A DNA stretch of 64,000 bases. It comes from CAVVGB01 sp963747715 (GTDB taxonomy: Bacteria; Actinomycetota; Thermoleophilia; Gaiellales; Gaiellaceae). Under the pieces are notes generated by a model. It was given only the letters and a program-made list of their open reading frames with translations, was not told where the DNA came from and did not search any database. Every line of letters begins with the position of its first letter. Within the stretch, counting starts at the first letter, position 1. The stretch lies in contig CAVVGB010000003.1 in assembly GCA_963747715.1 (NCBI GenBank), positions 310,001 to 374,000 of the forward strand. The letters run 5' to 3'. Below, in pieces: positions 25,453 to 34,763 of this stretch. The position numbers were made by a program, and so were the translations under genes.

Positions 25453-25725
25453 CTAGGGGCAGGCAGTCGCCTGGAAGATGCCTGTCGGAGTACCCGTGGC
25501 CATGTGTGCTTCGTGAGCTGCACCCGTGATGATGGCGTCGAAGTGGTGTCCAGCAGCCGGCAGTACGAAGTGGCAATGCGGGCCGGGGGCACTTGCGCCG
25601 CGGCCGACGTTCGCAACGTTGCCGAGGTCGGCCGGTTGTGTGGCGGCAAACGCTGTGCCGGCACCGAAGGACAAGACCAAACATGCGATACCGGCACCCG
25701 ATGCCGCCATGATCCGCTTCCGCAT
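25453..25725 (-). CDS. Small secreted protein with two cysteines
   Basis: 90 residues. A clear signal peptide (MRKRIMAASGAGIACLVLSF..., predicted cleavage after AGTAFA, about residue 27) leaves a mature protein of about 63 residues with two Cys (CHF near the middle, ACP at the end) that could form a disulfide, plus many His and Gly. No known domain. The start is firm: AAGGAGG lies 6 bp before ATG. Role unknown; it is next to, but not under, the palindrome promoters. Confidence 0.78.
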   Translation of the reverse strand: MRKRIMAASGAGIACLVLSFGAGTAFAATQPADLGNVANVGRGASAPGPHCHFVLPAAGHHFDAIITGAAHEAHMATGTPTGIFQATACP

Positions 25726-26206
25726 CTCAGCCTCCTTAGGGACGTGACTGGGGCATTCGCTGTCCGTACCTACGTGGAGCCATCACGGTCGGATTCGGCC
25801 CACGGGAAGCGCTCGGAGGCGAGACTGAGCCAGTGCGCCTGGGCAGGATTCGGACCTGCGACCCGCGGATTAGGAGGTCACGAGCCTCCGACCGTCCGAA
25901 GCTGGCCGAAGGTTCTCCTGCAAGCGCGCCAGATCCGGCCGCGTCGCCCTCAACAGCCCGAGACGGGATCGGTGGGTCTGGTGGCCCCGTCGTTGCCACT
26001 CCCGGTCACGTCGTCGAGAAACGAGGTCAGGCAGGTCGTCCTGGAAGAGAACGTAGGTCGCGAGCGTGAAGGGGCGGCGAGTAGTGTCCGACCCCGAGCG
26101 AGATCGGTTCAGCCGAAAGAAACCCTGTTGGGAGGGTTCCGAGACGACTCGACGGGAGATCAGGGTTGCGCTATTCCGTCAGCTTCGCCCAAGAAGACTG
26201 GGAGGT
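25726..26206. other. Gene-poor stretch holding a tRNA-Arg fragment
   Basis: About 490 bp without a convincing gene. The only structure found is the truncated tRNA-Arg copy at 25833-25876. The open frames here carry the ILIRGSQVRILPR-type peptide that comes from translating tRNA sequence, so they are not taken as genes. It ends at the TAGGAT box of the 26219 gene. Confidence 0.5.
25833..25876 (-). pseudogene. 3' half of a tRNA-Arg (truncated copy)
   Basis: 44 bases that match the 3' half of the intact tRNA-Arg at 26818-26860 with one extra G and two changes. It covers the anticodon loop (CTCCTAA, which would read CCT), the T arm (GCAGG/CCTGC) and the 3' acceptor strand. The 5' half is missing. 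It has the same orientation as the intact gene 985 bp away, which is the layout of a tRNA attachment-site remnant. Confidence 0.65.
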
Positions 26207-26218
26207 TAGGATCGTCCG

Positions 26219-26653
26219 GTGGCGACTCTGGCCGACGACCTGAAGCAGGTTCCGCTCTTTAGCGGCCTAAACAAGCGCCAGCTCAAGAGGCTGTCGCGCG
26301 ACTTCAAGGCACGCACGTTCCTCCCCGGCACGACTCCCGTTCGGCAGGGGCAGATGAGTGGGATCGGCTTCTTCGTCATCACCGAGGGCGAAGCATCTGT
26401 CTCCGTAAGCGGCAGGGAGGTCGCCCGGCTCGGCCCGGGCGAGTACTTCGGCGAGCTCGGCCTGATCGGCGACCGCGAGCGCATGGCCACGGTGACCGCC
26501 GAAACTCCCCTGCGATGCGCCGAGCTCGCCAGCTGGCACTTCCGGCGGTTCGTCAAGGAGAACCCCGACGCGTCGTGGAAGCTCCTCGAGCACCTGGTCG
26601 ACGTGCTCGTCGAGGAGCGGGCGACGAAGAACCGTCTCCCCGGCAAGGCCTAG
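26219..26653 (+). CDS. Stand-alone cyclic-nucleotide-binding (CRP-like) domain protein
   Basis: 144 residues forming a single cNMP-binding domain: VPLFSGLNKRQLKRLSR opening, GIGFFVITEGEASVSVSGREVARLGPGEYFGELGLI and RERMATVTAET. The phosphate-binding cassette keeps the Gly-Glu-Leu and the Arg (FGELGLIGDRERMATV, with Arg before M rather than directly before A), so nucleotide binding is plausible but not certain. No DNA-binding domain follows. GTG 26219 lies 6 bp after TAGGAT, indicating a leaderless mRNA. The tandem cyclases at 35-39 kb could supply a ligand, though this is speculation. Confidence 0.88.
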   Translation: MATLADDLKQVPLFSGLNKRQLKRLSRDFKARTFLPGTTPVRQGQMSGIGFFVITEGEASVSVSGREVARLGPGEYFGELGLIGDRERMATVTAETPLRCAELASWHFRRFVKENPDASWKLLEHLVDVLVEERATKNRLPGKA

Positions 26654-26818
26654 GCGCGGCTACCAGCCGCGGCCGTTACATCGCTGAGGAGGCGCTTGGT
26701 TCGCGGGAGGGCCGACAGCTTCGACGGGGAATCTCGGCCTCCGCTGCGCGCGGGATGTGGAGCGCTGATCTGGGCCCGTTTTTCGCGTCGAAAGGGAAGG
26801 AAACGTGGACGAGCGAGG

Positions 26819-26891
26819 TGCGCCTGGCAGGATTCGAACCTGCGACCCGCGGATTAGAAGTCCGCTGCTCTGTCCACTGAGCTACAGGCGC
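26819..26891 (-). tRNA. tRNA-Arg(TCT)
   Basis: Reverse strand cloverleaf: acceptor GCGCCTG/CAGGCGC, D arm GCTC/GAGC, anticodon stem GCGGA/TCCGC with loop CTTCTAA (anticodon TCT), T arm GCAGG/CCTGC, discriminator A. CCA not encoded. Confidence 0.95.
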
Positions 26892-26934
26892 TCAAGGGGG
26901 AAGGGTAGCCCTCGGGTACGATTTCCCTTGGCGC

Positions 26935-27008
26935 GGTGGCCGTAGCTCAGTTGGTAGAGCCCCGGGTTGTGGTCCCGGCTGTCGCGGGTTCGAGTCCCGT
27001 CGGCCACC
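26935..27008 (+). tRNA. tRNA-His(GTG)
   Basis: Acceptor GTGGCCG/CGGCCAC with the extra G at -1 facing C73 as required for tRNA-His, anticodon stem CCGGG/CCCGG with loop TTGTGGT (anticodon GTG), T arm GCGGG/CCCGT. A TACGAT box precedes it. Confidence 0.95.
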
Positions 27009-27028
27009 CCTCACCCTCAGGAGTTCGT

Positions 27029-27238
27029 TCAGCGACTCTTGCGGGCCGCGAGCGTCTCACCGATCCGCTTGGCGACCACGGGGCCGCGTTCGCGGATGCG
27101 CTGAGCCACGAGCGGACCCTGCTTCCGCGCCTGCGCGCGGGCGCCCTCGATCAGCCGGCGGCGTTGCTTGGGCGGAATGCGGTTCCAGCCCCTGCGGAGC
27201 CTCATCGCGATGAAAAGCAGTTTCCAGGTTCCCATCAT
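27029..27238 (-). CDS. Small basic protein, unknown function
   Basis: 69 residues (68 if the second Met is used): MGTWKLLFIAMRLRRGWNRI, then a highly basic helical stretch with the repeat-like ARKQGPLVAQRIRERGPVVAKRIGE. No family recognised. The amphipathic start and Arg-rich body could bind membrane or nucleic acid. The ribosome site is weak (AAAGGGA). It is divergent from the L,D-transpeptidase and convergent with tRNA-His. Confidence 0.55.
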   Translation of the reverse strand: MMGTWKLLFIAMRLRRGWNRIPPKQRRRLIEGARAQARKQGPLVAQRIRERGPVVAKRIGETLAARKSR

Positions 27239-27262
27239 GCTGCGGTTTTCCCTTTCCGTTTC

Positions 27263-27291
27263 TTTACGACACCCGACGCGTGCCCTATCTT
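27263..27291 (+). promoter_or_regulatory. Sigma70-like promoter of the L,D-transpeptidase gene
   Basis: TTTACG (27263-27268), 17-bp spacer, TATCTT (27286-27291). The predicted transcription start is within 5 bases of GTG 27303, so translation would be essentially leaderless. Confidence 0.6.
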
Positions 27292-27302
27292 CCGCGCTAC
27301 AG

Positions 27303-28478
27303 GTGCGTCGGGCTCTCTTTCCCTTCGCGGTTGCGCTCGTCGCGCTCGGCGCGCCGGCCACCGCCGCCGCTGAGGATACCGTCACGCTCGCGCTCGACCG
27401 CGCACGCGCCGCATACGGGGCCACGGTCACCGCCACGGGCACGATCACCCCGGCTGCCGAGGGGGCGAGCGTCGTGATCGAGCGCCTGAACGGCGGCGGC
27501 ACGTGGAATCCGGTCGGTAGCGCGACGATGGACGCCGCCGGTGCGTTCAGCGCGATCTTCGTCGCCGAGGCGCGTGGGCCCGTTCGCGCTCGAGCCGAAG
27601 CGTCCGGTGCGCTGAGCCCGGAGCAGCCGCTCTCGGTCGTGCCGAAGGTCGAGGTCAACCGGCCGCGCGGCCGCGCGTTCCTCGGAGCGCGGCTCGTTGC
27701 GTTCGTCGCTCCTCTCGCCTACGAGGGTCGCGTGGTCGTGCGAGTCAGGAAGTACGACCGCACCGTCGGCCGCGCGAGCGGTCTCGTGAACGACGGAGCG
27801 TTGCGCGTGCGCATACCGACGCCGGGGCTCGGCCGCTTCTCCGTCCGGCTGAGCTTCCCGGAGAGCGGCGACGTCGACGCCGTCACTGTCTTCACGCGCG
27901 CGCGCGCGAGCGCGCGAACCTTGGCGGTTGGCGCGCGCGGTTCCGATGTCCGCGCTCTCGAGAAACGCCTCAGGCAGCTCCGCTTCCGCGTTTCGGGCGT
28001 CAATCAGTACTTCACCTACACGACGTTCGACTCGGTGGTCGCCTTCCAGAAGGGGTACGGCCTGCCGCGCACGGGCGTGGTCGGGTCGAGGACGTGGGGG
28101 ATGCTCGGGAAAGCACGGATCCTCAAGCCGAAGTACGCGAGGCCGACGCCGCACATCGAGGTCGACAAGTCGCGGCAGATCCTCATGGTCGTCAGGCGCG
28201 GCGCGGTGGACTCGATCATCCCGATCTCGAGCGGGGCGACCGGCAACACGCCGGTCGGCGCGTTCCGGATCCTCTGGAAGGCGCCCGCAACCGGAACGTG
28301 GCTCGGCTCGGCGATTCTCTACCGCACCATGACCTTCCACGGGAACTTCGCCATCCACGGCTACTCGTCGGTTCCCGTCTGGCCCGCGAGCCACGGGTGC
28401 GTGCGCGTGCCGATGTGGCTGGCGGATTGGCTCTACGACCAGTCACCGGTCGGCGAGCGCGTGTACGTCTACCCCTAG
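27303..28478 (+). CDS. Secreted L,D-transpeptidase with peptidoglycan-binding domain
   Basis: 391 residues from GTG 27303: a signal peptide (VRRALFPFAVALVALGAPATAAA), two Ig-like or beta-rich regions (about 25-210), a PG_binding_1 domain (about 215-275; GSDVRALEKRLRQLRF, TFDSVVAFQKGYGLPRTGVVG) and a YkuD catalytic domain (about 282-391) with HGYSSVPVWPASHGCVRVP, containing the His and the nucleophilic Cys. It would form 3-3 cross-links or attach proteins in the cell wall. An ATG at 27237 is in frame, but the promoter position and the signal peptide favour 27303. Confidence 0.9.
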   Translation: MRRALFPFAVALVALGAPATAAAEDTVTLALDRARAAYGATVTATGTITPAAEGASVVIERLNGGGTWNPVGSATMDAAGAFSAIFVAEARGPVRARAEASGALSPEQPLSVVPKVEVNRPRGRAFLGARLVAFVAPLAYEGRVVVRVRKYDRTVGRASGLVNDGALRVRIPTPGLGRFSVRLSFPESGDVDAVTVFTRARASARTLAVGARGSDVRALEKRLRQLRFRVSGVNQYFTYTTFDSVVAFQKGYGLPRTGVVGSRTWGMLGKARILKPKYARPTPHIEVDKSRQILMVVRRGAVDSIIPISSGATGNTPVGAFRILWKAPATGTWLGSAILYRTMTFHGNFAIHGYSSVPVWPASHGCVRVPMWLADWLYDQSPVGERVYVYP

Positions 28479-28518
28479 AGCTTCGCGTCGGAGCCGGGTG
28501 GCCCTACACTCGGCGCGC

Positions 28519-29202
28519 ATGGCCGTGCACTTCATCCACGTGTCGAAGGCGGGTGGAACGGCGTTGCGACATGCGATCCGGTCCGCTCGGGTGAACGCGG
28601 GCGGGCAGCTGCTATCGCCGTGGGGAGAGGTGTGGGGGCACGACCACCGTTTTCGGCTCTCCGATGTCGGAGCGAAGCACAAGGCGGTGATCCCGCTGCG
28701 CGATCCCGTCAGTCGTTTCCTGTCCGGTTTCTACAGCCGGCTCCGCAAGGGGGCGCCGCGCCACCTCGTCGAGTGGACGGAGGAGGAGCGCACCTCGTTC
28801 GAGCGCTTCCCGACTCCCCAGGCGCTCGCGGATGCTCTCGCCGAGCCGTCCGGCCGGCAACGGGACGACGCCGAGCTTGCGATGCGATCGATCGGCCACC
28901 TCAAGTTCTCCATGACGCACTGGACGGGGTCGCCCGACTTCCTCAGGCGCCACATCGACCTCATCCTGTACGTCGCGAGACAGGAGACGCTCGACGAGGA
29001 CTGGGAGAGGCTCAAGGACCTCCTCGAGCTGCCGCGGGACCAAGCCCTTCCTCGCGACGCCGTCGCCGCCCACCGGACCGACTATGCAGGGAGCCGGGAC
29101 CTCAGCCCAGAAGGAATCGCGGCGCTCCAGGCGTGGTATGCCGACGACTATGAGCTGCTCAGGATCGGCGACGACGTGCGCGCGGCTATGACTGTCGCGT
29201 AG
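28519..29202 (+). CDS. Sulfotransferase family protein (Sulfotransfer_2 type)
   Basis: 227 residues. FIHVSKAGGTALRHAIR near the N-terminus is the 5'-phosphosulfate loop of PAPS-dependent sulfotransferases, and VIPLRDPVSRFLSGFYSRLRKG is the 3'-phosphate-binding segment. It would move sulfate from PAPS to a sugar or other acceptor. ATG 28519 lies 8 bp after TACACT, suggesting a leaderless transcript; an upstream Met has no such support. It overlaps the convergent second sulfotransferase by 17 bp. Confidence 0.82.
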   Translation: MAVHFIHVSKAGGTALRHAIRSARVNAGGQLLSPWGEVWGHDHRFRLSDVGAKHKAVIPLRDPVSRFLSGFYSRLRKGAPRHLVEWTEEERTSFERFPTPQALADALAEPSGRQRDDAELAMRSIGHLKFSMTHWTGSPDFLRRHIDLILYVARQETLDEDWERLKDLLELPRDQALPRDAVAAHRTDYAGSRDLSPEGIAALQAWYADDYELLRIGDDVRAAMTVA

Positions 29203-30055
29203 GCGTCGCTGCGGTGGCCGGTGGGGCGCCGGCGGGCCGCCGCCACAACGATTCGCCGCCCAGGAGGCGCGCAAGCCGCGCGTTTGGCTCGGCGAAACGG
29301 TCCTCCAGGCGCCCGCGCAGAGCCGCGTCGATCGGCGCCGGTGACATCCAGTTGACCGGGGGGAAGCGGGGCGGCGTCCATGTTCGCAGGGCGAGAAAGT
29401 TGAGCACCTCCGCGTAGGTGTCCGCCGGACCGGCGGCCAGATCCTCGGCGCGCAGAACGAGGAAACGCTCGCGCGGGAAGGCGGCGAACCAGCGCTCCAG
29501 TTGGTCCGCGTAGAAGCCCCGTCGCACGTACGCGTACTCGTCGGGTGCGCCCTCGTCCTCTGCGTCCAGGGCCTCCTCGAACGAGCGCGTCTCGAGCCCT
29601 TTGCGCCGGTTCGACTCGAAGTGCCAGTAGGCGCGCTCGACCGGGTGCCGAAGCAGCGCGATCATCCTCGCATCGGGGAGCGTCGCTGCGACACGCCCCG
29701 GGACCGCCGGCTCGTAGAGATAGGACGACGTCGCCTCGCCTGCGAGTACGGCGGTGCCCTTGAGACGGCCGACGACCTGGTTTGTCCTCAGCGGAAAGCA
29801 GGAGCGGTACCAGTTGAGGCCGTGCTCGAACCTGTCGTCGAAGAAGTGAAGCTCCCTCGACCAGGACAGGTTCTCGTGAATCCCTGTCGGACCGACGACC
29901 TCGGGGTGCTGCCGAAGAACGTTGAAGAGAGGAGCGGTGCCCGCGCGCTGGATGCCGATGATCAGAAACGAGGGCAGCATGCGGACGGGGCCCGTCCACC
30001 GCCGGAACCTGCGGCTCCGAACGAGAGCCTGCGCGGGTCTCGACCGGGTCAGCAC
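29186..30055 (-). CDS. Sulfotransferase domain protein (heparan-sulfate-sulfotransferase-like)
   Basis: 289 residues. FLIIGIQRAGTAPLFNVLRQHPEV is the PAPS 5'-phosphosulfate loop (Gly-rich, with Ala in place of Lys or Thr at some positions), and MIALLRHPVERAYWHFESNRRKG is the 3'-phosphate region with the conserved Arg and a following Ser/His environment. The layout resembles the heparan-type N-sulfotransferase group. The acceptor is unknown. Together with the neighbouring sulfotransferase it suggests sulfated surface glycans. Start GTG 30055 is uncertain; an internal ATG 25 residues in is possible. Confidence 0.82.
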   Translation of the reverse strand: MLTRSRPAQALVRSRRFRRWTGPVRMLPSFLIIGIQRAGTAPLFNVLRQHPEVVGPTGIHENLSWSRELHFFDDRFEHGLNWYRSCFPLRTNQVVGRLKGTAVLAGEATSSYLYEPAVPGRVAATLPDARMIALLRHPVERAYWHFESNRRKGLETRSFEEALDAEDEGAPDEYAYVRRGFYADQLERWFAAFPRERFLVLRAEDLAAGPADTYAEVLNFLALRTWTPPRFPPVNWMSPAPIDAALRGRLEDRFAEPNARLARLLGGESLWRRPAGAPPATAATPTRQS

Positions 30056-30069
30056 CGGGGGCAGCTTAG

Positions 30070-30141
30070 TGGCCCCGGGAGGAGTCGAACCTCCGCGCGC
30101 AGCTTCGAAGGCTGCCGCTCTATCCGCTGAGCTACGGGGCC
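30070..30141 (-). tRNA. tRNA-Arg(TCG)
   Basis: Reverse strand: acceptor GGCCCCG/CGGGGCC, D arm GCTC/GAGC, anticodon stem GCAGC/GCTGC with loop CTTCGAA (anticodon TCG), a 4-base variable loop, T arm GGAGG/CCTCC, discriminator A. Confidence 0.95.
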
Positions 30142-30166
30142 TCGAAGCCAGTGTAGCCGCGCTGTT

Positions 30167-31201
30167 TTACGCCTTTGTCGGCGCCTGCAGGGTTTGCTCG
30201 GCGGGCTCGCCCTGGCGAAGCTCACGGCTTCGCTCGGCTTCGGCGTTGATCTCGGCCCCGAAGAGAAGCGCGCAGCCGGTGAGCCATAGCCAGGTCAGCA
30301 TGATGATCACGGCCGCGAGCGAGCCCCACGCCTTGTTGTATGACGCGAACGTCGCCGTGTAGACCGCGAACAGACCCGAGGCGACGAGCCAGACGACGAC
30401 GGCGAAGGCCGAGCCAGGGGTGACGAAGTGCCACTTCGGGTGCTCGACGTTGGGGCCCAGGTAGAGGACGGTTGCGAACGCGAGCATCAGGCCGACGATG
30501 AGCACCGGCCACTGCGCCACCCACCAGAGCCAGCTGAGGACGGCTTCGAGACCGACCGCATTACCGATCCACCCGGAGAGTGCAGGCCCCATCACGAGGA
30601 GCCCGAAAACAAGTGCGAAGGCCGTCAACATGATCGCGACCATCACGATGGCGACGACGCGCTGGCGGACGAAACCGCGCGTCTCGTTGCGGTCGTACGC
30701 GCGGTTGAGCGCTCGCATCAACGACGTCATCGCTCCCGTCGTCGTCCAGATCGCCAGCAGACCGCCGATGATCGCCATCACCCAGCCGCCACTGGAGTTC
30801 TCCGTCATCCGCGTGAGACTGTCATCGAGGAGTGCCGTTACCTCTCCGGGCGCGACCGTGCCCACCCGGTCGATGAGTGACTGCACCGCTGACTCGTCCG
30901 CAAAGATGCTGAAGACGCCGAGCGCGACGAGCATGATCGACGGGATGGCGAGGAAGGAGTAGTACGCGAGGGCGGCCGCCAGATCCGTGATCTGGTCGTC
31001 GAGGGCTTCCTTGCCCGCGCGAACGATGATCGCCTTGTAGTCGCGGTTCGAGAGGTCGCGCAGTCCCGGGTCACGGAGCTCGGGCTCGTGCTGCTCGGGC
31101 TGAGGCATGGGTGTCTTGCCCTCGATGTCGACGTCGGTCTCGCCCTCGCGAACCTGCGGTCCGCCCGGCGCGGCCGGCTTGCTGCGCTGAAGGAGCCTCA
31201 T
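30167..31201 (-). CDS. YihY/virulence factor BrkB family membrane protein
   Basis: 344 residues. A charged N-terminal region (about 1-60) is followed by six membrane helices. DLAAALAYYSFLAIPSIMLVALG and GLLAIWTTTGAMTSLMRALNRAYD are diagnostic, and the C-terminal block AVIIMLTWLWLTGCALLFGAEINAEAE is the classic YihY ending. The family was once called ribonuclease BN, which is now seen as a mistake; true function unknown. It is a closer match to the family than the paralogue at 20734. Confidence 0.93.
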   Translation of the reverse strand: MRLLQRSKPAAPGGPQVREGETDVDIEGKTPMPQPEQHEPELRDPGLRDLSNRDYKAIIVRAGKEALDDQITDLAAALAYYSFLAIPSIMLVALGVFSIFADESAVQSLIDRVGTVAPGEVTALLDDSLTRMTENSSGGWVMAIIGGLLAIWTTTGAMTSLMRALNRAYDRNETRGFVRQRVVAIVMVAIMLTAFALVFGLLVMGPALSGWIGNAVGLEAVLSWLWWVAQWPVLIVGLMLAFATVLYLGPNVEHPKWHFVTPGSAFAVVVWLVASGLFAVYTATFASYNKAWGSLAAVIIMLTWLWLTGCALLFGAEINAEAERSRELRQGEPAEQTLQAPTKA

Positions 31202-31238
31202 GGAGGGTCAGTACCCGCGGCGCTATCGTTTCCAACAC

Positions 31239-31324
31239 GCGGGCGTGGCGGAATTGGGAGACGCGACGGGTTTAGGTCCCGTTGGGCTTAGCGGCCCTTG
31301 GAGGTTCGAGTCCTCCCGCCCGCA
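31239..31324 (+). tRNA. tRNA-Leu(TAG)
   Basis: Class II tRNA: acceptor GCGGGCG/CGCCCGC, anticodon stem ACGGG/CCCGT with loop TTTAGGT (anticodon TAG), a long variable arm (TGGGCTTAGCGGCCCTT), T arm GGAGG/CCTCC, discriminator A. TATCGT lies upstream. Confidence 0.95.
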
Positions 31325-31444
31325 CCTCGCGCAATCGGACGGCGCCGTCTTCGCTTCCGGGCCGGGCATGCCCGGCCCCTACTCGTCCGACAGCGGACAT
31401 GTGTCTCGCCCGCACCTTCTCGCTGCTGACACAATGGCTCTTAG

Positions 31445-32794
31445 GTGAAGACGAAGGTCGAAGAGCTGCCCGAGAGCCGCGTCCGGCTCGAAGTCGAGGT
31501 GCCCGAGGCCGACGTCAAGCATGCGTTCGAGCACGCGGCGTCGGACCTCGCCGGCTCGCTTCGCATCCCCGGCTTTCGCCAGGGCAAGGCGCCTCTGCAG
31601 ATCGTGGCCGCGCGCGTGGGGCGCGAAGCGCTCTGGCAGGAAGCGCTTCGAAGCCACCTCGACGGGTGGTTCTGGAGCGCCGCGGAGACGTCGGGCATCC
31701 GCCCGGTGGCGAACCCCGAGGTCGAGGTCGAGGACGCGCCGCCCGACGGGGGCACGTTCACCTTCACCGCCACCGTCTCGGTTCTCCCGAAGCCGGACGT
31801 CGCCGACTGGACGACCCTCGAGGTGCCCGCCGCCACGCCCGAGGTTCCCGAAGAGCTCGTCGACTTCGAGCTCGAGCGGGTGCGCGAAAGCGTGGCCGAG
31901 CTTGCACCCGTGGAGGGGAGGGCGGCGCAGGCTGGGGACACCGTCGTTCTCGACATCGAGGGAGACGGCGTTCCGGCCCAGGTCGACTACGTGGCAGCCG
32001 TCGGTGAGGGCCGGCTCCTCGAGGAGATCGAGGACGCGCTTGTGGGAATGGCGGCCGGCGAGACGAAGCCGGTGGGGATCCCGCTCGAGGAAGGGAAGAA
32101 CGGCGAGATCACGGTCACCGTCAAAGAGGTGAAGGAGAAGGTCCTGCCGAGCCTCGACGACGAGCTCGCGCGGACCGCCAGCGAGTTCGAGACGCTCGCC
32201 GAGCTCCGCGAGGACATCGCCGCCCGCCTGCACGACCAGCTGGCGGACGAGCTCGAGATCGAGTTTCGCGAGGCCGCAGTCGACGCGCTCGTCGAGGCGT
32301 CGAAGGTCGAGACCGCTCCCGCCCTCGTGGAGCGGCGCATGGCCGAGCTCTGGGTGGCCCTCGTGAACTCGCTCCAGCGCCGCGGCATTTCTGCCGAGAC
32401 GTACCTCACGATGACCGGCCAGTCGCAGGAGCAGGTGCTGGCCCGCCTCCAGGCGGAGGCCGACCGCTCCTTGAAGCGCGAGCTTCTCCTCGACGCTGTC
32501 GCCGACAAGCTCGCCGTCCAGGTGAGCGACGAGGAGATCGACGAGCTCGTCCGCGAGCAGGCCGACGAGATGGGCGAGGAGCCCGACGAGATCGCGGAGC
32601 GCCTGCGCCAGAGCGGGAATCTGGAGAAGATTCGGGCTGACCTTCGCCTACGGAAGGCGCTCGACCAAGTGGTCGCCGGTGTCCAGCGGATTCCGGTCGA
32701 CCTCGCGAAAGCTCGAGAGAGACTTTGGACTCCTGAGAAGGAGAAAGGTGGTTCGGGAATGAAAATTTGGACCCCAGGCAGTAAGGAGGCGTGA
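31445..32794 (+). CDS. tig: Trigger factor (ribosome-bound chaperone, PPIase)
   Basis: 449 residues. The N-terminal ribosome-binding domain has the signature GFRQGKAP (residues 43-50; the family's GFRxGKxP loop). The central FKBP-type PPIase domain is at about 155-235 (GDTVVLDIEGDG), and the C-terminal chaperone domain is helical (about 250-425). The PPIase part is somewhat short. It helps newly made proteins fold at the ribosome exit. GTG 31445 follows a CACAAT box by 9 bp. Followed closely by clpP and clpX, a common actinobacterial order. Confidence 0.93.
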   Translation: MKTKVEELPESRVRLEVEVPEADVKHAFEHAASDLAGSLRIPGFRQGKAPLQIVAARVGREALWQEALRSHLDGWFWSAAETSGIRPVANPEVEVEDAPPDGGTFTFTATVSVLPKPDVADWTTLEVPAATPEVPEELVDFELERVRESVAELAPVEGRAAQAGDTVVLDIEGDGVPAQVDYVAAVGEGRLLEEIEDALVGMAAGETKPVGIPLEEGKNGEITVTVKEVKEKVLPSLDDELARTASEFETLAELREDIAARLHDQLADELEIEFREAAVDALVEASKVETAPALVERRMAELWVALVNSLQRRGISAETYLTMTGQSQEQVLARLQAEADRSLKRELLLDAVADKLAVQVSDEEIDELVREQADEMGEEPDEIAERLRQSGNLEKIRADLRLRKALDQVVAGVQRIPVDLAKARERLWTPEKEKGGSGMKIWTPGSKEA

Positions 32795-32798
32795 GCAC

Positions 32799-33398
32799 AT
32801 GAGCCCGTTGATCCCGATGGTGGTAGAGCAGACGTCGCGAGGCGAGCGCGCCTTCGACATCTATTCGCGCCTCCTCAACGAACGCATCATCTTCCTCGGA
32901 ACTCCGGTGGACGACCAGATCGCGAACCTGATCGTCGCGCAGTTGATCCACCTCGAGTCCGAGGACCCCGACAAGGACATCTCGCTCTACATCAACTCGC
33001 CGGGCGGCTCGGTGTATGCCGGCCTCGCGATCTACGACACGATGCAGTACATCAAGCCCGATGTGCAGACCATCTGCGTCGGGATCGCCATGTCGATGGG
33101 CGCGCTCCTGCTCGCGGGCGGGGCGAAAGGAAAGCGGATGGCGCTGCCGAACGCCAAGATCCTCATCCACCAGGTGGCCGGCGGCTTCCAGGGCCAGGCG
33201 ACGGACATCGAGATCCAGGCCCGCGAGGTCATCAGCCTCAAGCGCCGCCTCGAGGAGATCTTCGCCCAGCACACGGAACAGTCGCTGGACAAGGTCTCCA
33301 AGGACATGGAACGCGACTACTTCATGACCCCCCAGGAAGCCCAGGAATACAAGATCATCGACCGTGTCGTGGCGCATCGGGGCGTCAAGGCCGCCTAG
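32799..33398 (+). CDS. clpP: ATP-dependent Clp protease proteolytic subunit
   Basis: 199 residues, usual length. Catalytic triad visible as Ser99 (GIAMSMGALLL), His124 (KILIHQVAGG) and Asp173 (MERDYFM). It forms the tetradecameric protease chamber that works with ClpX, encoded next door. It begins 4 bp after the tig stop with GGAGG in the tig 3' end, so the two are probably co-transcribed. Confidence 0.97.
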   Translation: MSPLIPMVVEQTSRGERAFDIYSRLLNERIIFLGTPVDDQIANLIVAQLIHLESEDPDKDISLYINSPGGSVYAGLAIYDTMQYIKPDVQTICVGIAMSMGALLLAGGAKGKRMALPNAKILIHQVAGGFQGQATDIEIQAREVISLKRRLEEIFAQHTEQSLDKVSKDMERDYFMTPQEAQEYKIIDRVVAHRGVKAA

Positions 33399-33438
33399 CC
33401 CCTAGCCGAAACGCCGATTTCGAGGTACAAACAGAGAC

Positions 33439-34713
<1,275 letters not shown>

Positions 34714-34720
34714 CTCGCCG

Positions 34721-34740
34721 GGGCGGCGTGAAGGCCGCCC
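34721..34740 (+). terminator. Hairpin after clpX
   Basis: GGGCGGC / GCCGCCC with loop GTGAAG, 7 bp after the clpX stop, followed by ATCCTTCC. A weak U-tract only. Confidence 0.45.
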
Positions 34741-34763
34741 ATCCTTCCGCCGTCTAACAGCCG

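Noticed and set aside
25736..25999. Open frame with peptide ARDLLIRGSQVRILPRR
   Set aside because: This peptide is what results when tRNA sequence is translated; it covers the tRNA-Arg fragment.
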